Origin: Pachyseris speciosa
Taxonomy: Eukaryota > Cnidaria > Anthozoa > Scleractinia > Pachyseridae
DNA: 64,000 bases
Assembly: GCA_016490735.1 (NCBI GenBank)
Contig: JAEMWC010000011.1
Coordinates: 48,501 to 112,500 of the forward strand
Direction of reading: 5' to 3'
Shown here in pieces: positions 26,060-38,000 of this stretch (the stretch's first letter is position 1; each line of letters begins with the position of its first letter). A model generated the notes under the pieces. The model was not told where the DNA came from. It saw nothing but the letters and a program-made list of their open reading frames with translations, and did not search any database. The position numbers and the translations under genes are program-made.

Positions 26060-29000
26060 GCTCATGCGTTTGTCACGTAACCCCTGTGTAGTTAGAGAGA
26101 CATGAAACTATGATCAAAGATTACTGTAAGTGACTTACATTACAGCGCTCGCACCCAGTTTATTTATTTATTTATTTGGTAGATAGGGGTAGCGGGAGGG
26201 GGTTGGGTGCTGGGGGCATTTCTATGGTTTTATGACCCAAGTGTTTTTTGTCTTTTAGACAAAGCTCATGCGTATGTCACATTACCCCTTAAATGTAGTT
26301 AGAAAGAGACACAAAAATTTTCTGTGGTTTTACGACCCAGTTGTTTTTTGTCTTTGAGATCCCAAACAACACACATCCTGTGTGTTCTACTCCCGGGGGG
26401 AGAGTTCAGACTTATTTCCCATACATGGTTGGCGTAAACACATTAAAAAGACGAAACAAAGGGCTTTTGTTGATGGTCTTTTAGCCTATGGTGAAGAAGT
26501 AGATTCTTCGAAAAAACATATCAAATTCAAGACTGGAATGCACAAATCAATACCCTATTTCAGACTTAAAACAGCTAAAATCCATACCCTTCAGGGCCGC
26601 ACATACCTATATAGCCCAGAAAAGGGAGTAGGGTACCCCCCTCCCCTGCCCCCATGAGTAGAACACACAGCATGTGTGTTGTTTAGGATCTTAAAGACAA
26701 AAAACACTTGGGTCGTAAAACCACAGAAATGCCCCCAGTACCCAACCCCCTCCCCGCTACCCCTCTCTACCAAATAAATAAATAAATAAATAAATAAATA
26801 AACTGGGCGCAAGCGCTGTAATGTAAGTCACTTACAGTAATCTTTGATCATATTTTCATGTCTCTCTAACTACAGAGGGGTTACGTGACAAACGCATGAG
26901 CTTTTATTATTATTATTATTTTCATTATTATTATTATTATTATTATCATTATTTATTTATTTATTTTTAAATTTTTTGGGGGGTAGCCCATAGGGTAGCC
27001 CATAGGGTGGCCCATGGGATAGCCCATGGGCCTGGGCCCAGGTTTTGTCCACACCCTACTATTTGCGTGTTCACTTTTCACGTATTCCTGTACTTCTAAT
27101 ACAAAGCGCTTTCAAGAAAATTGTCAATAGTTTTCTTTCATTTGTTTTTCACTGTTGTGTTTAAAATAATTAGGCCAAAAGTTATTCGCGTTTTCAGAAC
27201 ATTCGAGCAACAGTCTGGAAAAAAATTAATCATTTAACCCCCCTCCCCTTCGGATTTCCCTGGGGCTTAGACCCCCCCCCCTCACCTCCGGAATTTCCAA
27301 TTCCCTCTGTGGTGGGGTATGGATATTTTCTGGAAGTTGAAGTTGAAGTTGAAGTTGAAGTTGACTGTTGGAGAAATTAGCTTTCAAAACCTGTGGCATT
27401 TACAATGAATTGTATGGCTGGATGGCCATTCTTTGTAAAATCTTGACATTTCAAATGTCCATTTCTAATCATTCACTGAACCTGTCATGCTCAAATTTCA
27501 GCAAGTACCGGTACTATTTATAAGTTAGCTGACTGCTTTCAATTTATTTCTAGTGTGGATATATCTGTTACTTGTTTTGCCATTTATACTAATGTATGCT
27601 AATGAGGCAAAACATGGAAACAAAGATCATCCTATAGAGTGTATTAATCTGACATTATGGCGGCCATGTTGGTGTCCCAAAGCAAATGTCAGGGAATTAA
27701 ACACTATTTTTATGCAAATACTTTCTTTTGTTTCAGTAAACCAATATGGCCGGTATGAAAACGCTCTATAACACAATGAAATATGCCAGGCTTTCAAGAA
27801 GTGTGTCCTCAGCTTGGCGTCAAAAAATACTTTGATACTAAATTTCCAAATAATTTCCTTCTAGGTTCGCGGACATTTGCAAGTATAAGAATAAATGACA
27901 AACCAGGGCTAACAGTAGATGTTGTTTTGCTGTTTACAAAAAATGTGAAGTTTCATAGGGCTCTCGAATCATAGCAAATGAACTGACTTTTGCTACAAGC
28001 TATCAGCACTGCATGTACAGTGCAGTGCAGAAATAAGCGACCCAAAATACGCGTGTGACACGCGTCTACCCAAATTGCGCATACGCGTCTGCGTATTTGA
28101 CACGCGCATCAAATGCACGCATTCACCAATGCTCATCAGTATGTATGAGCTAGGTCATTGTTCCTTTATTGTTTTTATTTTATTGTTATTTTCAATTGGG
28201 CTTTTAATCCATTAGACAACGGCTATTAACAGCGAAATCGTTGGCTAAATTGGTCGCCCGTTATCATGTCTCAATGTCACAACAAACTACCGGTACACGA
28301 GTTTAAATTATTAGCGAAATGTCTGGCGTGACAATAGACATTATTTTTCGAATGAATAACAAAAGATAACTGATATTTTCTCCAAAGCGAGTAAATATAA
28401 GAGAAGTTAAAGATATTGTGCACAATATCTTTAACTGATATTTTCTCATGAAGTAAAGGATAATGATCGAGCCTTTTCCCGTTTCAACCTCGCTGAATTG
28501 GAGCTTAGAGTCGAGTTCAAAAGTAGAGCGACACGAAGAAGAATCAACATACTCACGAGACAATTCGCTTGCTACAAAACAGCCTCGGAATGTGTGTTGC
28601 ATCAAAATCCATTTCGTTGCGAACAAAAGAATTTAAGAAATCAAAACACATTTACTTTCATTGAAAGTCAAATACGACTGTTGTGGAAATTATTGCTTTA
28701 TCAAACCGAACGTGCGCTCACATCGGCAAATTTTTGTCACGTGCTAGGCAACCAGTAATTTGAGCTTGTGAATGTCGTATTGCCCGTTGTCTCATGGCGA
28801 TTTTTTTTTATGAAGTGGTCACGCCGCCGATTTGGATCGCACGTTCTTGGTTTTCATTTTTGCACGATGAGGTCAATAAAGTGAGGGAGCAGGTTAAATT
28901 TTGCTTTCTTTTGAAACGCAAATATATGAACAATGTTTGTTGATGCGGTGAAGTATAATATTCGCACGCTCATTGTTCTAGAACGGTATTACGAGAACAA

Positions 29001-32000
29001 TCGCCGACTGGTATGGCATATAAGTTTCGCAAATTATGAACACACAATGTGTGTAAAGCTACAAGGTATATTTTCAAGGAGTTTAAATGAGATATCCACT
29101 AAACTTTACAGTTTTTCAAAATCCACTATGGTGAATCTATTTACATGTACATGTATGAACCTGGTTTCATTCGTAGGGTTGCCATTATTGGGAGACCCCA
29201 CCCCCCCCCCCCTCCCCCCCCCCTGATTTCTTGCAGAAAATAAATGTTGATCCAAGGCTACTTTAACAGTAAAAAAAAACATATACTTAATATTGACTAC
29301 ACCACAACATCTGGAATCCCTAGCCACTTTTTGCATATCCCATAAGTGACAACTCTGAAAACACCAAGGTCTTTGTCAATTTGGCCCCTGTTTATCAAGG
29401 AAGACTGTTTAAAAGCATACCAATCACAATGGAAAGATCTCAAAACATTCCTTGGAGTAATGAAGCCATGGGGTTGACTCTTCAATAAAATTCTACTTCT
29501 CATGATGAGACCAAGAACTACTGGTATCAACTAGTATTCTCAAACCAACCTTGATCTAATGAAGATTTCCTGTCAATGGCAGCTAATTTTCCTTTCTTGT
29601 CAGTTGTTCTTACAAACTCTTCCAGTGCTTGCTCTAGTTCCAGTCGTTTTGTTTCAGCACCTTCTTTTTCTTCTTCAATCTGTGCTATTTTCTTCTGGAT
29701 AGCTAACTTTTCTTCTCGTTCATGTAGCAAATGCAATTCAACCTAGATGTATTAAAAATTGAAATACACCATCATGCAAGTAGTAAACCAACCGCTGTGC
29801 CAACAGCTACATGTTACAAGGTCCGGGTTGTTCAGGACAACTAGTGTTTGTTACTTGATATTGGCCTTGTTATACCGTAAAAACTTGTGTATAAGCTGCA
29901 CTTTTTTGCCGAAATTTTGGTCTCAAAATCGTGGGTGCAGCTTATACATGAGACTATTGCTTTCAGAGGGAGTAAACTGGCCTCTATATGGGGTCACAAA
30001 TACTGATTGAAATAGCACCAAAAACCTTCAGTGAATAAAGATTAAACACATCGCTTTCAGTAGAAATGGCGGCTTCTAAAGAAGCCGTTTGTATCTTCAG
30101 GTTCAAAACCTGAATCTTGCTAGCCAGTCGTTCTAAACTCTAACTGCCATGGAATCTCCATACTTCCACAAAAGACTTTTACAAAGTCGTCTTCAACCGA
30201 TCACTTCAATCTCTCCACTACATGAGAGAAAATACCACGCTATTCAGGGGAACTCGTGAGGCAAATGGCCGACCATTTCATTGCCTTTCATTACTTGCAC
30301 GTTGTGTTTATCCTTAGGGTTGTTAAACTCTTGTTTAGCAACAAGTTTTTCTCTGACCAATGGCTTCGGTACGTCTTTATAAACACCATCCACGCACAGC
30401 TGATGCAAAGGCGAACCTTTCCATCTTGCTTTCTGATCGTTGTCAGCTACTCTGGTGTCCAGACTTCCCTCTGTAAATGTCTGTGTGGTTACTAAGCAAA
30501 TGTTTTGAATCGTTCTCCTGCTCTTTATTTTCATTCAAATTTCATCGTTTTCATTTCAACTGTGGGCTTTAACAATGAAGACAACCACTATCAGTCCCAA
30601 GAATTAAGGCAATTGATTAAAGATAAGGTTGTAAATCGGTATTTTAAGAGTTGTTTAACCCATGGACTACCGCAGGTTTTTACATTTTCAGAGTGATTTT
30701 CCACCTATAAACGATGAATAGCAATTCGTGACTCTTTATTTGAACTACCAGGGAAAAGTGGTGCTGTCCTAAGCCACTGGAGGCTCAAGGTTTCTGAAAA
30801 CGTCATTTTGACGTAGCTATTTTTTTTCCGTGAAGCGACAACAATGGCCCAAGTTCGGTTTGCTTGCGATTTCTGCTAAATTTACAGCCATTTTTCATCT
30901 TTAGCGGCTGCCTGATGAGCATCATTAAGCGTGACGGTAGCTAAGAGTCCACTTTCTCAAAGAATCGAGCAAGGTGATGTACTTTGTTGTTGAATTTGGC
31001 TTGTTACTTGACGAACTGGGAATTTGGCCGGTCGAACATTTAGTACCTTTGGGACTCGACTATTGATGAATTTCTCGACCTACCGCCACATATTTTGGAA
31101 TTTCTGTGTACTGAAGATGACTATGAGCAGGAAATTTTGGCGGTAGGTCGGAGTGGCTATGTGAAAGAATTGGGGGAAGGAACGGGCGCTGTCAAAAATT
31201 CTCGTTAGTTCCCAGCATGCAATGCGCTTAAGATGTGAAAATGTCGGGAAGGCCCGAATGCACTGGAACAAAAGGCTGTATCTACGCTCGGGAGAAGAAT
31301 ATCAACAAAAAAAGTCATTTCTAAGCTAGAAAAAGGACTGAATTTCATTGTGATGGTTGAATTTTGGTTTTTCGACGATGATTTCCTTAAAAAACATGAA
31401 GGCATAAAGGGGCATTTTTGTTGTTTCTCTTTGACGTTAAAAACGGCCAGTTTCGTTCTTGTCCAAACTCAAAAGGCCATATTTGGTAAAAATCGCTACG
31501 TTTCTTGCATTTACTGGATATCCAAATTTAAAGGGCATTCCATTTCGTGCTCACAACTAACAGTTAAGGCAATATTCGTGCGATTGAGAAAGTTGCAATG
31601 TTTTGAAGCATGGGAGTTTTTTACGGCCGGTTTTGGCCGGCACGGGTGCCAATGGGTTAACATCTTAAGGTCGCTGCAAATACTCAGCATTAAATTTTGG
31701 CAAGTTTATCGCAAAGAACTGCGAAGAAACAAACAACTTTTTTGCCAGAGTGATTTTTTTCAAGTTCTTATTTTTTTTCTCAAAATCATGCTTGAAATTT
31801 GGGGGTGCGGCTTATACACGAGTTTTTACAGTACTGACTTGTCTGCAAACCTTGTTAAGGAACCAAATTATTATACACGTAAGTACATGTTGCAGGTAAA
31901 AATTAAAGCCAGGTAAAAAAATATTTTAACCAAGGCTGAAAAATCAATTTCCTAATTTTGTGAATAATTAGCATTAGGAGACAAAGAGAATAGGGATTCA

Positions 32001-35000
32001 ACCTACATTTGTACAGTAATGTAGGTTCAAAAATTTAACTGCAACATACAGAATAATTGCCCCATAACCCATAAGAGACCTTGATGATAGATAAGCTAAT
32101 TTTGCTAGAGATTGTTTACTTCCTTTATTTGATGCAGTTGTGAATCAGCTGCCTGGTTCATTGTATTGCTGCAACATGGCTGTTACCTACAGGGGGACGG
32201 CTTATTTAATTTCAGGCCTTATTAATGGGGGGGGGGCTTATTGGAGAGGGGGGCTTAATAGAGAGGGGGGGCTTATTTCAAATCTTTGAACACGCCGTTT
32301 TCATGTTAAATAGTTTCTTTCTCTCAAACAAATGCAGCAAAACGTTACTTAAATACCGAGCTGAAAACAGTATTGTGATTTATTGTATATTTGTTTAAAA
32401 ACAAACCAACAGGGCCGCATTAAGTGTATTTGGTAAGAGGGAATAGGAGGGAATAATTACAAAATCTCGTGTCCAAACGAGGGGTCTTATTAGAGCGGAG
32501 GGGCTTATTCAAAAAACCGACTCCCAAACGGGGGGCTTATTAGAGCGGGGCTTCAAAGAGAGGGAGGGGGAGCTTAATAGAGCTTTTATGGTACATGTAG
32601 CTAGTGCATGAGTAATTTTTGTTTGGATAATTATAATAAGTCCTTGCGCACGGTATTGGTTACCAATCCCTAATTACTGACAATGTTCGACTTTTAGCCG
32701 TTATTTTTTTCGCTATGAGGGAATTGCCTTGATAACTAAAATATGAAAAGTTTCTCTATTGTGTCAACTGTTTATTTTGATGTTTGGATTGCTTTTCCCT
32801 TGCTTGGTCGGCATGTAACAACACAGCAAAGTTAGTGGACTCATCAAAATTTTTGTCGGGGCGTTACATATTCATCCGAAACAATGCACTTTTGGTTTCG
32901 TTTCCGGCGTTTGTATCGTTTACAATTTGCTAGCGTTCGTTTGGTTCGCAGCATCTATCATTTGAAATGATTACAAGAAAGCATTTGAAATGGTCCAAAG
33001 CCAGAGAAAGTTTCAAGCGTCTGAAGCATTTCAAGCGTTCAAATGGTTTTGTGCGGTGGTGAGACTACTGTGTGTTTTGGGAAAGCAATGCTTTTTCTCC
33101 AATTGAATTGCCACTCTGCAGTAAAAAATTCTTTTTACACAGAGTTTTTTTTCTTTGCGATAGCGAAATTTGAGGCATGTATAAGGTTACAGGTCACATT
33201 TCACAGGCTAACATACAGTAAACAAAAATGGTAAACAAAACAACCATTGTGAACTAGGCACAGACTAAAGCGACCTAAAACAAACTATTAAATTTAACTT
33301 GAAGTTTGCGAATGCAAATGAAACCATAAAGGTCTAATGTTATATTATTGGAGATGTTTGTTGGCAGCTATTTTTATCACTCATCGCAAAAATATTTGCA
33401 TACGAGTTCCGAAACATGTCACGTGCTAGGCAACTGGGGTGATCACATTTCATCATTCGGCAGATTTGATGGCTCTTAGGCCCAGTTCAAACGTCGAACT
33501 TTTCATGTACTCAAATGTACCGAACCTAATTCCTTCAATTGAGTACATGAAAAGATCGACGTTTGAATCAATTAAGTTCGACATATCTAATTTGGGTCGA
33601 CCCAAGAATTAAGTTCGAGTGGTCTACATAGGAAGTTAGACTGGGGAGCGACTTCAGTTCAAACGTCGAACTTTTCATGTACCGAATGTAATGCATACAT
33701 TACAAATACATTGTATAAATTATTTTTACCCACATTTCTACACGTTCAAGCAAGGTGTCATGCACGAAAGGCCTGCTTTCAAACAAGATGGTTGGAAAAG
33801 AGGAGTCTTCAGGCTTGAAAAACACAAAATATACGTCAACCTGTGTGTTTCTGCCAAACCAACGATAGGATTGAGGAACAGTCGTTATGTCATCTCATTG
33901 GGATGAGAACGAAAAAAACATTTGTTAAACTTGCTTTCTACGGTCATGTAATGCCATTTGTATGTTTAAGCGTCTTCTTCTATTTTCACGGATGATATTA
34001 ACAAGCATAACAAGCTCCGAATTTGCAGAGTGTTCGTTTCACCGCCACACCGCCATATTGATTCCGTCAAGACTTCCAACAATAACCGCCAACCTCCAAG
34101 GTTTTGTGTGAATTGCTGAATTAAGTTTGATGCCATTAGGTTCGACGTCTGAATCAACCGTCCGAACTTTATTATTTGGGTCGACCCAAATAGGGATTTA
34201 AGTTTGGTACATGAAAAGTTCGACGTTTGAAATGGGCCTTAAGATATTTTTTAGAATATTTTTTCTGGCATTGTTTACCTATTTGCTACAATGTAAACAC
34301 TAACTAACAGCGTTTGTTCAAAGCCAAACAAAAAAGGTAGTTTTTGACTTAATTTCACATTCTTCGAAAAGCCAGTTTGAAGCCAAACAGCAATTTGCAT
34401 ATTCCGTGCTTTGTGAGAAAATTCTGAAGTATTCGGTTAAAAAACAAAAGCAAAAAAACAGCAAGGAAAATCTTGAATCTTGTCGAGGCATTTTGTTCAC
34501 ACGTGGGCATCTTCAGACAAGAAATAACCTCACCGGTCAAAAGAAAATAATTATTGCTCCTTTCATTTTTGATTCGATTGTGTCATGATCAGATAACACT
34601 AGCCATTCTCAAGCACTGATTACTAATGGATGGAGAACTTTTCTGAACGGCTGATCCAAACCCTTCAAAGGGAAGGGAACCCGTTTGTTTATAATTGTTT
34701 ATAAATGTGATATATTATTATTTTACATTTACGCGTGAGAGGTCTGACACACACCCGTGTGCAACATGGGTTAATGCTAATTCCTCACAAGGGAAAACCA
34801 GGCCTCTGCTTGCCATGTTTGACGCGTTTTACACATAAACAATTAACGTGAAAATTATTCTTCACAATAGAAATTATTCACTATTGTTATTTGCCGAGGT
34901 ATTACCGCATCATTTTTTACCGCGGCAACCATCCATTTCGGTCACACTCGTCTTAACCTTGGTTTTACCGTTTGACCAACTGTAGACAGCAACTTTTCTC

Positions 35001-38000
35001 TGAATTCCCATCTCACAGTTTACAAGTCTATTCAGTTTAACAGATGCATGGTCATTCAAAAATAGAGAATCTATCCATTTACGTTAAACATCCTTCAAAA
35101 TATTGATATCAGGGACTCTGGACGAATGCAAACTTTCCGAAAATTGCGACGTGAAAAGGTTTCAAACTCAGACGGGCGATATATAAAAGACCCATCGTAT
35201 AAACAGCTAGGGCCTCAATCTTTGGTAATTAAGTAGAGAAATGACTTGCTTGAAAGCTCTCATTCATTCTATTCGAATTATTCAAACAAGGCGAGTCAAA
35301 TGCTATTTATAAACTATCGATCAAACTATTCAAACACTAGGTGAAATGCACGCTTTGCATTTTGACCCTTTTGTTGAAATTTAGCTTGAAAATTACCAAT
35401 GTAACGCTGAAACAATCACTTAAACTCTAAAACTATTTAGTTTCTGTTTATGAACTTTTTCGAGGGGATTGTTCAACTATTAATGTGCATCTCGATTTTC
35501 GTGGATTTGGGGCAAAATTTTTGGTGAAAGCAAAAATTGTCTCAAAAATCACAATTGCATTCACTTTTTTTTTATCGCTAATTTTTTAGTCAGTTTTTTA
35601 TTTTGTTCTTAACTCAAAATGGAAAGGAATTTGAATGCTTTCCTTTTGCCAGCTGAATGCACATGAAATTTCATTTCCATTCCTGTTTTCAAAATATTAC
35701 AGTTGCCCTGAAATCTTAAATTTAGCGTTACATGTTTTGTAATGGAGTTGGTAACCAATACTGTGCGCAAGGCCATAAATTATATTATCTTTAACCCATT
35801 GGCACCCGTGCCGGCCAAAACCGGCCGTAAAAAACTCCCATGCTTCAAAACATTGCAACTTTCTCAATCGCACGAATATTGCCTTAACTGTTAGTTGTGA
35901 GCACAAAATGGAATGCCCTTTAAATTTGGATATCCAATAAATGCAAGAAACGTAGCGATTTTTACCAAATATGGCCTTTTGAGTTTGGACAAGAACGAAA
36001 CTGGCCGTTTTTAACGTCAAAGAGAAACAACAAAAATGCCCCTTTTTGCCTTCATGTTTTTTAGGGAAATCATCGTCCAAAAACCAAAATTCAACCATCA
36101 TAACAAAATTCAGTCCTTTTTCTAGCTTAGAAATGACTTTTTTTGTTCATATTCTTCTCCCGAGCGTAGATACAGCCTTTTGTTCCAGTGCATTCGGGCC
36201 TTCCCGACATTTTCAACATCTTGAGCACATTGCATGCTGGGAACTAACGAGAATTTTTGACAGCGCCCGTTCCTTCCCCCAATTCTTTCACATAGCCACT
36301 CCGACCTACCGCCAAAATTTCCTGCTCGTAGTCATCTTCAGTACACAGAAATTCCAAAATATGTGGCGGTAGGTCGAGAAATTCATCAATAGTCGAGTCC
36401 CAAAGGTACTAAGTGTTCAACCGGCCAAATTCCCAGTTCATCGAGTAACAAGCCAAATTCAACAACAAAGTACATCACCTTGCTCGATTCTTTGAGAAAG
36501 TGGACTCTTAGCTACCGTCACGCTTAATGATGCTCATCAGGCAGCCGCTAAAGATGAAAAATGGCTGTAAATTTAGCAGAAATCGCAAGCAAACCGAACT
36601 TGGGACATTGTTGTCGCTTCACGGATGAAAAATAGCTACGTCAAAATGACGTTTTCAGAAACCTTGAGCCTCCAGTGGCTTAGGACAGCACCACTTTTCC
36701 CTCACGCTGGTAGTTCAAATAAGCAGTCACGAATTGCTATTCATCGTTTATAGGTGGAAAATCACTCCGAAAATGTAAAATCCTGCGGTAGTCAATGGGT
36801 TAACAGGGATAAAAAATATTGTTATTTGTACTCATACTTTTCACATAATTTTGCAAAGTGTTGTCTTAGCTTTGTAAGGCTTGAACAAGTTGAAATACAT
36901 CTACATGTAGACTGTCTCATATTATCAACAGTATACATGTACAGGAGCTGCACAAAAAGCAGTTGTGTGCATAGTACAGTCAAAATGCAATTCATTAAAC
37001 CTACCTCTTGCATATCCTTAGAAAGCTTCTCTTTCTCATTCTGCAGGCTTGTAAGCTTAGCCTTAGCTTGAAGTTTCAGCTTTCCAATCTTGGCATTCAA
37101 GTCACGCACCTCTTTTTCCTTTGCTTCAATTTCAGCTCTTGCTGTGCTGAGTTCTTCAGAAATTTTGTTGTTTTGCTCAAGATAACTTTGCAGTTCTCCA
37201 TGAAGTGCCTTTTCACTTTCCTGAAAAGCATGCTTTTCATCCCGGAACTGTTGTTCCTTTTCTGCATCAAGCAGCAGAAGCCTTTCCGTGACATTTTCCT
37301 TGGACTCAAGTACACTGAGATTTTCTTTCAAAGAAGCAACAGTTTTCTCCAAGTCAGCATTTATTTCCACTTGAGACATCAGCTTCATTTCCTTCTCACT
37401 CATTTCAGTCTCATGCTTCTCTTTAATATCTGCGAGTTCTTTATCCTTCACCTCGACCGTTTCTTGAAGCACCTTCAGCTCTGATGTTTTATCTTCTATC
37501 GACTTCTTTAAAAAATCAATCTCACTTTCTTTATCTGCAGAATCCTTTTCTAGCCTGTTAATCCTTTGAGATTGGCTCTTCATCGTCTCTTCTCTCTCTT
37601 TTATCTTCTCTTCAAGTAGAGCCACTACTTTATCACTGTGAGAGGGTGGCGAAGCCCCCTCACTGCTCAAGTTTTTTTCCTGTATGGCTCTTTTGAGGAC
37701 TTGAATGGCTTCATCTTTAGACTGAAACAGTAAATCCATTAATCACTTTCAGAAGATCATACAGTACCGGGCAGATGTAAGTTGACAGTCACTTGAAGCT
37801 CGAACTTCACGACTCGAACCTCGATCCTCGATACTCAAAAGCTTCGAGGATCGAGGCTCGAGTCGAGTGAATTGAGTATCAAGTCGAGCGCTTTGAGTTT
37901 CAAGACAAGAAAACAAAAAACTTTTCGCGTGATTAGTTTTTCACACGTCTTAACAGAGGAGAGTTTACTGTAGGTTCGTTATACAGTAAGCAACTCTTAT

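Larger units (their letters stand above)
24479..29549. other. Intron 7 of the giantin-like gene
   Basis: A 5-kb intron dominated by a 2.7-kb terminal-inverted-repeat element with a 1.2-kb palindrome nested in it. Beyond it are a (GTTGAA)n microsatellite at about 27335-27365, an ACGCGT-rich patch at about 28045-28110, a short palindrome at about 28405-28430 (AAAGATATTGTGCACAATATC) and a C-rich run at 29197-29223. Confidence 0.7.
29875..31832. mobile_element. Inverted-repeat element with decayed HIRAN-like ORF
   Basis: The left end reads CCGTAAAAACTTGTGTATAA followed by GCTGCAC. The right end is the complement, GTGCGGCTTATACACGAGTT followed by TTTACAG. Inside lie a decayed coding fragment (30120-30534, minus strand) and a younger TTAA-flanked insertion (30655-31660). 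It is probably an old DNA transposon. Confidence 0.65.
29743..37004. other. Intron 6 of the giantin-like gene
   Basis: A 7.3-kb intron that is largely transposon sequence: a 2-kb inverted-repeat element with a piggyBac-like insertion, GGGGCTTATT-type decayed repeats at 32190-32590, a putative 3.15-kb inverted-repeat element with a TTA-flanked insertion, and a second piggyBac-like copy. I see no host exon in it, and exon 6 to exon 7 is phase-compatible. Confidence 0.7.

Noticed and set aside
28933..29226. 97-codon plus-strand frame ending in a proline run
   Set aside because: The proline run is the C-rich tract at 29197-29223, and the rest has no coding features.
31350..36101. Nearly identical protein-like frames at 31350-31916 and 35697-36101
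   Set aside because: Both fall in the two inverted copies of one TTAA-flanked element, and the frames run past the element ends with unrelated tails. Shared sequence reflects recent DNA copies, and no transposase motif is visible.
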